A stretch of 61,864 nucleotides of DNA from an uncultured Eubacteriales bacterium. Lineage in GTDB: Bacteria; Bacillota; Clostridia; TANB77; CAG-508. Position 1 is the stretch's first letter. Every line of letters starts with the position of its first letter. Position numbers and translations under genes: made by a program. The notes below the pieces were generated by a model. That model ran no database searches. It worked only from the letters and a program-made list of their open reading frames with translations, and had not been told where the DNA came from. The stretch spans positions 1 to 61,864 of the forward strand of contig CASEOS010000013.1 of assembly GCA_949289635.1 (NCBI GenBank), in the 5' to 3' direction. Positions 8,492 through 17,191 of this stretch are shown here, piece by piece.

Positions 8492-8725
8492 TTATCTTTC
8501 CTCTCCTTCTATTTTTCTTGTATTTTTAGGTCTTTTAGAACTAACTTTTTGTATTTCTTTTTCCCTTTCTTGATTGATTTCTGATATTAATTCCATTAAA
8601 TCATCAAATGAAAATTTTTCTCTTTGCTCTTTATCTTCCATATTATTTTTTAGTATTCTTTTCAATTCATTTAATGATTTATCCTGATTTTTTCGAATGA
8701 TTTTTTTCATTTCTTCCTTTGTCAT
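8492..8725 (-). CDS. Small charged protein of unknown function, coupled to gltX
   Basis: 77 aa, almost entirely charged and predicted helical (MTKEEMKKIIRKNQDKSLNE start), with no membrane segment or motif that I recognise. It ends 2 bp before gltX, which suggests translational coupling. SD GAAGGG lies about 13 nt before ATG 8725, rather far. A small RNA- or ribosome-associated protein would fit its charge, but nothing in the sequence proves this. Confidence 0.6.
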   Translation of the reverse strand: MTKEEMKKIIRKNQDKSLNELKRILKNNMEDKEQREKFSFDDLMELISEINQEREKEIQKVSSKRPKNTRKIEGEER

Positions 8726-8834
8726 ATTTTTCTTTTTCCCTTCTTATTGTTCCTTTATGTCAGACATTATACTACATTTTCAAAGATTTCACAAGTCTTT
8801 TTCCTGAGTTTATGAGTGCTTTTCCTAGATTTTA

Positions 8835-8861
8835 GACAATTGGGACCTGGTTCCAATTGTC
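8835..8861. repeat. Degenerate single-arm hairpin repeat
   Basis: A near-palindrome GACAATTGGGACC...GGTTCCAATTGTC, a short relative of the GGGGACG family, between the DUF368 gene and the small gene upstream of gltX. Confidence 0.7.
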
Positions 8862-8888
8862 CCTCCCAAAGGAATTAAGGTAGATAGA

Positions 8889-9767
8889 TTAATCTTTTTG
8901 TGTCTTTGATTGTGAACGCATTTTATTTAACACTTTAACCGCTTTAAACATTTTAGAACTTCTAAAATTCTTAATGGCATCTGGTATGCGAGATACATAT
9001 ACTCCTAAAACAACACACAATACAGACAAAACGATTTCTAGCAAAGTCATTCCTTGTGGTAAAAGAACAAAAACTGAACCAATCGTAAAACCAATAATAC
9101 TATAAAAAGTTTTTCCATAATGTGTTTCTAATAATTTTTTCGTTATTTTCATGACAATAATACTTCCCAAGACTAGACCAATACCTAGAGGGATTAATAC
9201 TGGTAAATATAAATTTGCAACAGATTGTAAATATATAGAATAAACACCTAATAACATTAAAATAATCGTACTACTCACACCTGGTACAACAATTCCGATA
9301 GACATGATAGCTCCACTCATAACCAAATACATGATACTCATCTTATCACCATTACTAACTATATTTATTTGGTTTTCTACTATCACAGTTATCATTCCTA
9401 TTGCCAATGCAATCAACAAATACACCACATTTTGTGGTTTGAATGTTTCTTTTTCATTCACTTCTTTTATTAAAGAAGGAATTGTTCCAATGATTAAGCC
9501 AATAAATATAGATTTGGTTTGTACAGGAAATTCATATAAGAAATAATTTAATATATTACTAAATAATAAAACGCCTATTCCAACACCTAAAGCAATTGGA
9601 AATAAAAATTTTATATTGTGTTTTATATCTTTGAAAAAATTCAAAACAGCATCTAGTAATTTTTTGTAAATACCAAAAATTACACATAGCACACCACTAC
9701 TAACACCTGGTACAATTGCTCCTGCTCCAATAAAAATACCTTTTATCATATTTAAAAATCCATTCAT
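8889..9767 (-). CDS. DUF368 membrane protein, PopT-type undecaprenyl-phosphate transporter candidate
   Basis: A 292-aa polytopic membrane protein of about eight to ten hydrophobic segments. The family hallmark appears twice as an internal repeat: GAGAIVPGVSSGVL near residue 12 and SIGIVVPGVSSTIILMLLG near residue 155. DUF368 proteins have been shown in other bacteria to recycle undecaprenyl phosphate across the membrane for wall synthesis (PopT); transfer of that role here is by family. ATG 9767 has the SD TAAGGAG. The gene stands alone between an orphan antitoxin and a small hairpin repeat. Confidence 0.88.
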   Translation of the reverse strand: MNGFLNMIKGIFIGAGAIVPGVSSGVLCVIFGIYKKLLDAVLNFFKDIKHNIKFLFPIALGVGIGVLLFSNILNYFLYEFPVQTKSIFIGLIIGTIPSLIKEVNEKETFKPQNVVYLLIALAIGMITVIVENQINIVSNGDKMSIMYLVMSGAIMSIGIVVPGVSSTIILMLLGVYSIYLQSVANLYLPVLIPLGIGLVLGSIIVMKITKKLLETHYGKTFYSIIGFTIGSVFVLLPQGMTLLEIVLSVLCVVLGVYVSRIPDAIKNFRSSKMFKAVKVLNKMRSQSKTQKD

Positions 9768-9911
9768 AAATATACTCCTTATAGAAAATGCATCTGGAAA
9801 GTCTTGCGATTTCTCTTCTTATTTTATGAATTTCTTTTTATTTCATTCATTTAATTGATACTTTTTACTAATTAAACATTTTTATTATATGGCATATCAG
9901 GAACAATAATT

Positions 9912-10271
9912 TTATAAATCTTCACTAAGATGATACTTCGCCTCCATTTCTGTTACAATATCTTCCATCGGAATTCCTTTTCCTTCTTTAATCTCTTGCA
10001 TTGCTTCTTCAATTTTCTTAAAAATATCTTTTTGAAATTCCTCAAAAGTAGCATAATGTTTATCAAAATGTTCCGATACCAATCTATCTATTCTTTCTTC
10101 CTCTGTTTCTTCTAATCCTTTTGTTAGCTCTTCATATGCTTCATCACTTAAAATAACCAAATCATTTGTTCCATTTTTCGTGATATACATCGGTTCTTTT
10201 GTTTCATGACATATTTTCGAAATTTCATTATAATTATTTCTTAAATCTGCACATGGTCTGATTAAAGCCAT
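9912..10271 (-). CDS. Phd/YefM-family antitoxin, copy 1 (no toxin beside it)
   Basis: 119 aa. The N-terminal half (MALIRPCADLRNNYNEISK, then EPMYITKNGTNDLVILSDE) is a typical Phd/YefM DNA-binding antitoxin fold. The C-terminal half is a charged helix-rich tail ending in EMEAKYHLSEDL. The SD AAAGGAGG precedes ATG 10271. Its first about 50 residues are identical to the neighbouring copy, so a recent tandem duplication is clear. No RelE/Doc/Fic-like toxin frame lies downstream (9768-9911 is empty) or between the copies. It may act as an orphan repressor or anti-addiction factor. Confidence 0.85.
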   Translation of the reverse strand: MALIRPCADLRNNYNEISKICHETKEPMYITKNGTNDLVILSDEAYEELTKGLEETEEERIDRLVSEHFDKHYATFEEFQKDIFKKIEEAMQEIKEGKGIPMEDIVTEMEAKYHLSEDL

Positions 10272-10358
10272 AAAATCGCCTCCTTTTATATGGAAATTAT
10301 ATTAAAATTATGATATACAATAAACTATTTTCTAAAGTTTACTTCAATTTTATATTTT

Positions 10359-10715
10359 CTATTCTCTAGAGAATCCATATTTTTCCTCCAATTCTTCCAT
10401 AGCTTCTTCCATTGATACATAATGTCCTTCTTCAATATCTTTAAATGCTTCTTCAATTTTCCTAATCATATCTTTTTGAAATTCCTCAAAAGTAGCATAT
10501 TGTTTATCAAAATGTTCTGATACCAATCTATCAATTCTCTCTTCTTCTGTTTCTTCTAACACTTTTGTTAATTCTTCATATGCTTCATCACTTAAAATAA
10601 CTAAATCATTTGTTCCATTTTTCGTGATATACATTGGTTCTTTTGTTTCATGGCATATCTTTGAAATTTCATTATAATTATTTCTTAAATCTGCACAGGG
10701 TCTAATTAGAGCCAT
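10359..10715 (-). CDS. Phd/YefM-family antitoxin, copy 2 (no toxin beside it)
   Basis: 118 aa from ATG 10715, chosen because AGGAGGTG lies just upstream; the open frame extends nine codons further without an SD. It is near-identical to the copy at 9912-10271 over about the first 100 residues and diverges at the C-terminus (AFKDIEEGHYVSMEEAMEE versus AMQEIKEGKGIPMED), the part that normally wraps the toxin. If both are functional they may face different toxins elsewhere in the genome. The 87-bp spacer between them carries no gene. Confidence 0.85.
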   Translation of the reverse strand: MALIRPCADLRNNYNEISKICHETKEPMYITKNGTNDLVILSDEAYEELTKVLEETEEERIDRLVSEHFDKQYATFEEFQKDMIRKIEEAFKDIEEGHYVSMEEAMEELEEKYGFSRE

Positions 10716-10800
10716 AAAAGCACCTCCTTGTCTCATAGGCAAATTATATCATAATCATGATATGTGAGCAAGTCTTTCTCTAAAAATGTCTTATATTTTT

Positions 10801-10845
10801 GGGGTCCATTGGGACCGGATTCATTTTGGTCCATTGGGGTCAACC
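10801..10845. repeat. Degenerate GGGACC hairpin repeat
   Basis: GGTCCATTGGGACC forms a 5-bp stem, followed by a second GGTCCATTGGGGTC half. It is related to the GGGGACG repeat family but degenerate, and lies in the region upstream of sigK. Confidence 0.6.
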
Positions 10846-10921
10846 TAAATTTTTTATGGTCAGGCACTTTTATTTTTCTCATACATATAATTTGTTATGC
10901 GAGTTTTTATATAGCTCTAAA

Positions 10922-10993
10922 TGTCGCATAGACAAACGATCTCAATGCGACAAAAAAATTTATGTCGCATTAACAAACGATCCCAATGCGACA
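10922..10993 (+). promoter_or_regulatory. Two tandem hairpins in the sigK leader
   Basis: Two near-identical inverted repeats, TGTCGCAT/ATGCGACA (10922-10952) and TGTCGCATT/AATGCGACA (10963-10993), share the loop core ACAAACGATC. The second ends 2 nt before the SD GGAGG of sigK. They could be a tandem operator or mRNA hairpins that control access to the SD. Confidence 0.65.
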
Positions 10994-11007
10994 TTGGAGG
11001 TGCCTAT

Positions 11008-11727
11008 ATGTTTTCTGCACTTTGTATGTCTGGTATTTTAGGATTTATTGAATTTCTAAAATCTTCTGTTTTTTTAGTTGGATATATTTCTAGCAGTAAT
11101 ATATTCCCTGAACCGTTGACTTCTGAAGAAGAAAAAATGTATTTGACACAAATGAAAAATGGTGATGAAGAAGCACGAAATATTTTGATTGAAAGAAATT
11201 TAAGATTGGTTGCCCATATTACTAAAAAATATTCAACTACAAATGTTGAACAAGATGATTTGATTTCGATTGGTACGATTGGTTTAATCAAAGGTATTAA
11301 TAGTTTTAATATGGATAAAGGATCTAAACTTTCTACATATGTTTCTAGATGTATTGATAATGAAATCTTAATGCATTTAAGAGCTACTAAAAAATTAGGT
11401 GCTGAAGTGTATTTAAATGAACCGATTGGAAAAGACAAAGACGATAATGTGATTACTTTACAAGAAATTTTAGAAAATGATGAAAGAAATATTGAAGATA
11501 CAGTTGATATTAAAATGAAAATTAAATTATTGTATGAAAAAATGAAATCTATTTTAAAAGATAGAGAAAAAACAATTTTAGAGCTTCGCTTTGGTCTTGG
11601 AGGTCATAAACCCAAAACACAACATGAAATTGCAAAAATGATGGGTATTTCTCGTTCTTATGTTTCTAGAATTGAGACGAAAGCGATTGGAAAATTGTCT
11701 AAAGAATTTAAAAATTTGACCGAATAG
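11008..11727 (+). CDS. sigK: Sporulation sigma factor SigK (pro-sigma-K)
   Basis: 239 aa. It directs late mother-cell transcription during sporulation. A hydrophobic N-terminal pro-sequence (ALCMSGILGFIEFLKSSVFL) is followed by the region-2 core ([27 protein letters not shown]) and the C-terminal region-4 helix-turn-helix TQHEIAKMMGISRSYVSRIE. The start ATG 11008 follows GGAGGTG; the frame is open 29 codons further upstream but that part is hairpin repeat. The gene is intact, with no skin-type element interrupting it. The processing protease (SpoIVFB-like) is not in the window. Two tandem hairpins next to the SD suggest leader-level control. Confidence 0.93.
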   Translation: MFSALCMSGILGFIEFLKSSVFLVGYISSSNIFPEPLTSEEEKMYLTQMKNGDEEARNILIERNLRLVAHITKKYSTTNVEQDDLISIGTIGLIKGINSFNMDKGSKLSTYVSRCIDNEILMHLRATKKLGAEVYLNEPIGKDKDDNVITLQEILENDERNIEDTVDIKMKIKLLYEKMKSILKDREKTILELRFGLGGHKPKTQHEIAKMMGISRSYVSRIETKAIGKLSKEFKNLTE

Positions 11728-11851
11728 TCTAAATTTTTTATGCATTTTTAAAGAAATTTCATGAAATTTTGTCATTTTTTTGATTTTTTAGAAAAGTTTT
11801 TTGATTTATTTTTACTTATATGTGCTATTTTTATTACTTTTTTATTACTTT

Positions 11852-11879
11852 TTTACAAAAATATTACATTTTTATTACA
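11852..11879 (+). promoter_or_regulatory. WalR-box-like direct repeats upstream of the 56-aa gene
   Basis: TTTACA (11852-11857), ATTACA (11863-11868) and ATTACA (11874-11879) are spaced exactly 11 bp apart. Two further ATTACT copies lie upstream at 11833 and 11844. The unit is the reverse complement of the WalR hexamer TGTWAH with N5 spacing. The array ends 7 nt before the -35, the same geometry as at ftsA. Confidence 0.65.
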
Positions 11880-11886
11880 AAAAGTG

Positions 11887-11915
11887 TTGACATTTGTAAT
11901 TTTTTATTCTACAAT
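11887..11915 (+). promoter_or_regulatory. Strong sigma-A promoter for the 56-aa gene
   Basis: A perfect TTGACA (11887-11892), a 17-nt spacer and TACAAT (11910-11915). A stem ATTTGTAGT/ACTACAAAT (about 11917-11945) sits at the predicted transcript 5-prime end. Confidence 0.85.
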
Positions 11916-11993
11916 TAATTTGTAGTAGTTAAAAAACTACAAATTTTGCTAAAGATTTTTATGATTTACGATAGATAAAAGGAGTGATATACA

Positions 11994-12164
11994 ATGGATA
12001 ATATGAATAGGGATGTTTACCCTAAGTCGAATTGTTTAGCTTTAACAGTTAGAAAAGAACATAGATTAGTTTGTCTTAATAGGGCTGCTAGAAAAACTAT
12101 TAGAGTTTCTTGGAAAACTTTATTATATGCTCTATTCTTAACAGTTGCTAATATTTTTGTTTAG
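11994..12164 (+). CDS. Small 56-aa basic protein with C-terminal membrane segment, unknown
   Basis: ATG 11994 follows AAAGGAGTG. The peptide has an N-terminal YPKSNCLALTVRKEHRLVCLN stretch with two Cys, a basic middle (RAARKTIRVSW) and a hydrophobic C-terminus of about 15 residues (LLYALFLTVANIFV), so it is probably tail-anchored in the membrane. A near-consensus promoter, a structured leader and a clean terminator show a dedicated transcript. The WalR-box-like array upstream suggests a tie to cell-wall or division control. I do not recognise the family. It is too regular in SD, promoter and terminator to be a chance frame. Confidence 0.75.
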   Translation: MDNMNRDVYPKSNCLALTVRKEHRLVCLNRAARKTIRVSWKTLLYALFLTVANIFV

Positions 12165-12186
12165 AATTTGAATATAAGATATATAG

Positions 12187-12216
12187 AAAAACCTCAGATT
12201 TAATTCTGAGGTTTTT
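12187..12216 (+). terminator. Intrinsic terminator after the 56-aa gene
   Basis: AAAAACCTCAGA / TCTGAGGTTTTT stem-loop with a T-run, 22 bp after the stop at 12164. It may also serve the minus-strand gene ending at 12249. Confidence 0.85.
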
Positions 12217-12248
12217 AATTTTCATTTACTATTTCATATTTCTATTTC

Positions 12249-12710
12249 TTAATTTATTTCTTCTAAATTTACCTTCACAGCTTCATTTAAATTAGTGGTA
12301 GAAAGTAATTTAACTTCAACTGCATTTTGTTTTTCTATATCTTCTAATTGATAATTAAATCTTACTAATTCTTCATCATTCTCTTTAATTAGTACAATAT
12401 AAATATTTTTAGCAGTAAAATCTTCATCACTCATATTTTCTATTTTTGCATTCAATTTTGAAATATCATCATTTACTGTTATTTTTATATTTTGCATTTT
12501 TAAACTTCCCAATTCACTATCTGGCAAAACTTTTTCACCATTTTCAATACTTTCTTGCAATTTTTCTTCTTCATAATTATCTTCTATCTTTTGATATGCA
12601 AAAACTCCTATAGCAATTATTACCAATACTATAATAGTTATTAAGAATATCCTTTTTCTATTGGCGCTTTTCCTTGGTTTTTCTTTTATTTTCATTCTTT
12701 TAGCTTTCAT
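12249..12710 (-). CDS. Membrane-anchored extracytoplasmic protein, FxLYD-like
   Basis: 153 aa. A basic N-terminus (KAKRMKIKEKPRKSANRKR) and one hydrophobic segment (about residues 21-40) are followed by a short acidic linker and a beta-rich domain of about 90 residues. That domain (LKMQNIKITVNDDISKLNAKIENMS, then AKNIYIVLI) resembles the FxLYD/DUF-type small beta-sandwich found in many Firmicute surface proteins; the match is by eye only. SD GGGGGA precedes ATG 12710. It is the last gene after the DUF11/VWA protein, beyond a hairpin at 12733-12760 that could partly terminate transcription. Confidence 0.6.
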   Translation of the reverse strand: MKAKRMKIKEKPRKSANRKRIFLITIIVLVIIAIGVFAYQKIEDNYEEEKLQESIENGEKVLPDSELGSLKMQNIKITVNDDISKLNAKIENMSDEDFTAKNIYIVLIKENDEELVRFNYQLEDIEKQNAVEVKLLSTTNLNEAVKVNLEEIN

Positions 12711-12732
12711 CTAATCCCCCAATTTTTGTTGA

Positions 12733-12760
12733 GAAATCCAGCTAAATGAAGCTGGATTTC
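12733..12760 (-). terminator. Hairpin after the DUF11/VWA gene (weak terminator)
   Basis: A perfect stem GAAATCCAGCT/AGCTGGATTTC lies just downstream of the stop at 12784. No T-run follows in the minus direction, so it may be an attenuator or RNA-end stabiliser rather than a full terminator. Confidence 0.5.
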
Positions 12761-12783
12761 CCAAGTATAGTTATTTTACTTAT

Positions 12784-15537
12784 TTACCCATTACGAGGTA
12801 CATAATATCTTATAGTTATATTTCCTAAGTTTGTATCTGGATGATCAGCTAAATATGCATTAATATCCCATTGTACAGTATTCGTTCTTGAATTATATGT
12901 TATATGGTATGTTGCTAATTGATTGATATTTGTACATTTAATCATTTCTGTTTCTCCATTCATAATGGTAAATGGACTTGTTTCACTGACAACCAAAGAA
13001 TCAGTCATTTTGAATTCGATTGTTCCTGCATCTATACTTCCACTAACTCCTATTCCTGTTGTGCATTCTTTACTATTATTTAATGAAGATAAAATGTCTT
13101 GGAATTGGTTAAATAATTCTTCTGAATTTTCTGCTGTATATACTTTGTCGTTAGTTGATATCTCATATAAGTTCTTATATGCAGTTGAATTTACATTTGT
13201 TGCGTCACTACCAAATCCTATAGAATAAATCTCATCTGCAACACTTTCTAATCTTGATAAGTTATAACTATATTTATCATTTATTGCTCCATCACCTAAT
13301 ACAATTACAATATTTCTGTTATCATTAATCGTCTTATAGGTATTTATTAAATCTCTTGCTTCTCCTAAAGCATCACTGATTTCTGTACCAAATCCACTAT
13401 TTTTTGCACCTATATCAACATTATTAACAGCTGTTATTAAACTACTATAATTTGTATTATCAACTCTTGGAGAAATAACTTGTGTTCCCATTTCTACTCT
13501 CTCAGTTGTATAGGTATATTCTTTTCCATCTGTTGCTGTTACTGTATATCTATCATATCTACCTGCTTCTTCTCCTAAAGTATATTTTGTTACTGGACTT
13601 CCATCATTATTAAATGTTATGAATGACATATTTGTATTTGACATTTCTGAGTTTGCATATACTGAATTTACAAATGATGTGATAGCTGATTTAGCATTAT
13701 ATAATCTTGTTTTTGGAACATCTGAAGGTGCTATATAATAGTCATAAGTACCCCAGTAACGATCATATGAATCATAAGCATCATATGATTGACCTTTTAT
13801 TGGTTCATTCATACTTGATGATGTATCCATGATGAAGATAATGTTTACATCGCTGTTACCTGTTTGACCTTCTTTGTATTCTTCTACTGTTACTGTTTTA
13901 CTATTTACTTTTGTTATTGCTGTGCTAGATTTATCTGTATCTACTATACTAGCTGTATTTGTTATTGTTTCTCCTATAGTTGCTTTTCCCACTTTAACCG
14001 TAAATGACAATGTTTTACTTCCTTTTTTAGGTACCAATACATCTGTCCATGTTAATGTTTGACCATTTACTGATGGATCTACTCCTGAAACCTTAGCTAC
14101 ATATGTTAATGTATCTACTAATGTATCTGTTACAGAAACTGTTCCATCTGCATATCCTGTATTTGTTAATGTAATCGTATATGTCATTTCACTTCCTGCA
14201 TCTATTGTAGCAGGTGCTTTTTTCTCAATTGTAATATTTGGATATTCTACTTGTTGTGTTACTGTTGCTGTATCTGAATGTGTAATATCTCCATTATTAA
14301 ATGTTCCTTTTGCTGTTGCTGTGTTGATAAATTCTCTATTTGCTTGTTGATTTAATACATCTGATTCTGTAATCTTGTAATATACTGTTATTTCCATACT
14401 GTCATAAGCTTCTAATGTTGTTCCATTTGGTACTAAGTTTGTAGTATTTGGTGTTGTTGGTGTTCCATCATAAGTACGTGATACAGCTCTATCATCTGTT
14501 ACTCTTAGATTTGTTAAATCAACATTACCTGTATTTGTTACTTTTATAGTATATGTAATGATATCTCCTAATCCAACTTCTGTTATTTCACCACCATTAA
14601 CTGCTGTTACATCTTTTTCTACTGTTATTCCTGGATTTTGTGAAATATTTACTGTAGCTTGACTAGTTCTATTTTCTGTTATTTCTGTTGCTGTTGCTGT
14701 AACTCCATTTACAAATACACTTTGATTTGTTACTTCTGTTTTTGTCATTGTATGTACTACATAAAGTATAATTTCTTCATCAGGATTTAATGTTAATGTA
14801 GATAATTGTCCTAATAGATTTTCATTGATTGCATATTCTCTATATACTGTATTATTATCTTCTTCGAATGTAGATCCATCTGCAAGTGTAATACTATCTA
14901 ATGTAACTACCTTATCATCTTGAACATTTAATCCTGTTAATGTTACATTTCCTGTATTTTTAAGTGTTAATGTATATCTTACTTGAGAACCTTCATTTAC
15001 ATATGTAGAAGCATTTATATTTACAAATGGTCCTTCTGCTGATCTAACTTGGTATGCATTTTTTACAATTGATAAATCTGGATTTTGTTCTACTGGTGTA
15101 GTAATTTCTGGTTCTTGTTGTTCTTCCCCTTCTTCTCCTACTACAGCTACATTTCTTATTGATCCATTATCGATATCTGTTTGTGTTACTGTGTATGTTC
15201 CTTTTACTTCTGCACTTCCTCCTACTCCTACTGCTACATCTACTGTTGTATTTACATTTATCATTTCATCTAATACTGGAATGTCTTCTAGTGTTACATT
15301 TCCTGTATTTGTTACTGTAATTGTATACTCAATTGTCTCTCCTGCTGTTGTTACTTTTTCCTTATTTGCTGTCTTAGCTGTTGTATATGATGGATTTTGT
15401 TCTACTGGTGTAGTAATTTCTGGTTCTTGTTGTTCTTCTCCTTCTTCTCCTACTACAGCCACATTTCTTATTGATCCATTATCGATATCTGTTTGTGTTA
15501 CTGTGTATGTTCCTTTTACTTCTGCACTTCCTCCTAC
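12784..15537 (-). pseudogene. C-terminal part of a split DUF11-repeat/VWA surface protein
   Basis: This frame (open from the junction near 15537; GTG at 15462 is the first possible start) continues the protein encoded by 15479-17176. It contains at least four DUF11-type repeats marked by YTITVTNTGNVTLEDI-like strands, then a von Willebrand A domain with the MIDAS motif DTSSSMN and later GDGAIND. The C-terminus ends IRYYVPRNG without LPXTG or membrane helix, so anchoring would come from the N-terminal helix of the first part. It has no SD or signal of its own. The two parts are out of frame by one base at the end of a 146-bp direct repeat, so this is either a real frameshift or a collapsed repeat in assembly. 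Confidence 0.75.
15081..15226. repeat. 146-bp direct repeat, copy 1
   Basis: Encodes the DUF11 repeat junction (GGSAEVKGTYTVTQTDIDN to TTPVEQNP, minus strand). Near-identical to 15393-15538, with only scattered base differences. Confidence 0.9.
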
Positions 15538-15538
15538 T
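15393..15538. repeat. 146-bp direct repeat, copy 2 (at the frameshift)
   Basis: Second copy of the DUF11 junction repeat. It stops exactly where the upstream frame is lost (15538/15539), consistent with recombination or misassembly at the repeat. Confidence 0.9.
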
Positions 15539-17176
15539 AATTTTTCCTATATTTACTATGTCTTCTTGATTATCAATATCTTCTTGTTGTACTGTATAAC
15601 TAGCCTCTAATACTTTATTTTCTCCACCTTTTAATGTAATAGTATTAGTTTCAATTCCATTTTCATCGTATAGTTTTAGTGTAGTATTATAATTTTCTAA
15701 TATATCTTGAACTTCAACTTGTGTTTCTACACTTCCTATATTAGATACTTTTATATTATATTTTATTACATCATTTACTTTTACTGGTGCTTCTACTGAT
15801 TCACCATTTCTTAATATTTCTTTAACTGTTTTTTCTACATTTACTTTTACTGTATCAACTTCTTCTGGATCTGTTGGAGTTGGATCTTCACCCTCACCTA
15901 CTAATGCAACATTTGTAATTGCTCCATTAATATTAGTTACTCTTATAGAAAATTCTACTGTTACAGTTGATTCTGCTGGCACATTGATGTCTTTAATTCC
16001 TGCTATCAAGTCATCAGATGTTTTAGTATCATCTATAACTGTATCTCCAACTTTAATAACAACATTTCCGTGCATTTCAGCATTGTTTTCTAATATTGTT
16101 GCTAAATCTGCATCTTTAACTGTTGTTGTTCCATCTACAGTACCTGTATTTTCTACAGATATTGTATATGTAATAATGTCTCCAACTTTTGCTACATCAA
16201 CTGGTATTCCTTCTCTTGTAATAACACTTGTTTTATCTGTTGTAATGATAGATGTTTCAGTTTCTTCACCTTCATTACTTTCTTCACCATTAGCGATAGC
16301 AACATTTGAAATTGTTCCTGTTGCATCTTTGTTAACTTTTACTGTAAATTCTACTGTTTTTGTTGAATTTGCTTCAACATCTACTAACCATCTTAAAGAT
16401 GTTACAGTTTCACTTTCCTTTGGAAAAGTTTCTGCATTTTCTGTACTAGAAACATATGTTGTACCTTCTGGTATAGCATCTGTTACATAAATTCTTTCTA
16501 TTTTTTCAGCAGTATTATTTTGTACTGTAATTGCATATGTAATTATTTCACCTGGTTGAACTAATGTACTTCCTGATTGTGTTATAGCTGTTTTAGTTAC
16601 TGTAATATCAGGTGTTTGGACATTTTCTATACTTGCAACAGTATTTCTAAAAGAAGCCAATTCTTTTGGTTCCCATGTTCTATCTTCATAATGTTCAGGT
16701 GTTATAACTGTTTCTTCTCTTGAAATGGTTGTTTCTTGAATATTGTCTGTTGTTGTAGTTGTTCCTGTTCCTCCTGTTGTTGTACCTGTGGTTGTCGTTG
16801 TTGTTCCAGTAGCTCCAGTTGTACCTGTTGCTCCTGTTCCAGCAGTACCTTGGTTAGCTCCTCCGGTAGTTGTTGTGTCTGTATCTGCTGTTTCAGTTGG
16901 TTCAGTTGTTGCTGGTTCTGTTCCTTCTGTTGCTTGTTCCTCAGCACTTTGGGTTGCTGGCTCTCCTGACTGTTCTTGTGTATCAGTCGTTGTTGGTTGT
17001 TCTTCTTGTGTTGTTCCAGTTGTTTGTTCATTGTAGCTTGCTAAATCTGTAGCTTCTGTGGTTCCTCTGTTTCTTAAGAAAGCTACAGTACCTACAATTG
17101 CTGCTATTAATAATACAGCTATAATGACAATTGCTACAATTGTTTTCTTGTCTGGCACTTTCGTATTACCTGCCAT
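15479..17176 (-). CDS. N-terminal part of a large membrane-anchored DUF11-repeat surface protein
   Basis: 565 aa. An N-terminal membrane anchor (about residues 11-32) precedes a Thr/Gly/Ala/Glu low-complexity stalk (about 35-150) rich in TTTT and GTTG runs. DUF11-like beta-sandwich repeats follow, with the signature GEIITYAITVQN, then GDIITYTISVENTG, then VIKYNIKVSNIGS. After VNIGKI the frame breaks and ends in about 20 non-family residues. The homologous sequence continues out of frame in 12784-15537, giving a combined protein near 1,470 aa. The SD GGAGG precedes ATG 17176. It follows the sortase gene by 15 bp. It is displayed outside by its N-terminal helix rather than by an LPXTG signal, and probably acts in adhesion or wall architecture. 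Confidence 0.8.
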   Translation of the reverse strand: MAGNTKVPDKKTIVAIVIIAVLLIAAIVGTVAFLRNRGTTEATDLASYNEQTTGTTQEEQPTTTDTQEQSGEPATQSAEEQATEGTEPATTEPTETADTDTTTTGGANQGTAGTGATGTTGATGTTTTTTGTTTGGTGTTTTTDNIQETTISREETVITPEHYEDRTWEPKELASFRNTVASIENVQTPDITVTKTAITQSGSTLVQPGEIITYAITVQNNTAEKIERIYVTDAIPEGTTYVSSTENAETFPKESETVTSLRWLVDVEANSTKTVEFTVKVNKDATGTISNVAIANGEESNEGEETETSIITTDKTSVITREGIPVDVAKVGDIITYTISVENTGTVDGTTTVKDADLATILENNAEMHGNVVIKVGDTVIDDTKTSDDLIAGIKDINVPAESTVTVEFSIRVTNINGAITNVALVGEGEDPTPTDPEEVDTVKVNVEKTVKEILRNGESVEAPVKVNDVIKYNIKVSNIGSVETQVEVQDILENYNTTLKLYDENGIETNTITLKGGENKVLEASYTVQQEDIDNQEDIVNIGKISRRKCRSKRNIHSNTNRYR

Positions 17177-17191
17177 CTTAATTCCTCCCTT

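Noticed and set aside
9768..9911. Possible toxin partner of the antitoxins
   Set aside because: No frame with an SD and no RelE, Doc or HicA-like sequence on either strand.
10799..11007. Extension of SigK or a separate frame upstream
   Set aside because: Reads through the tandem hairpins; pro-sigma-K homology starts at the ATG 11008.
11008..11727. skin-type element in sigK
   Set aside because: The sigK frame is continuous through all conserved regions.
16736..17036. Cys/Ser-rich and Val-rich plus-strand frames
   Set aside because: Antisense of the Thr/Gln-rich stalk of the surface protein; repeats of ACA/TGT codons open every frame.
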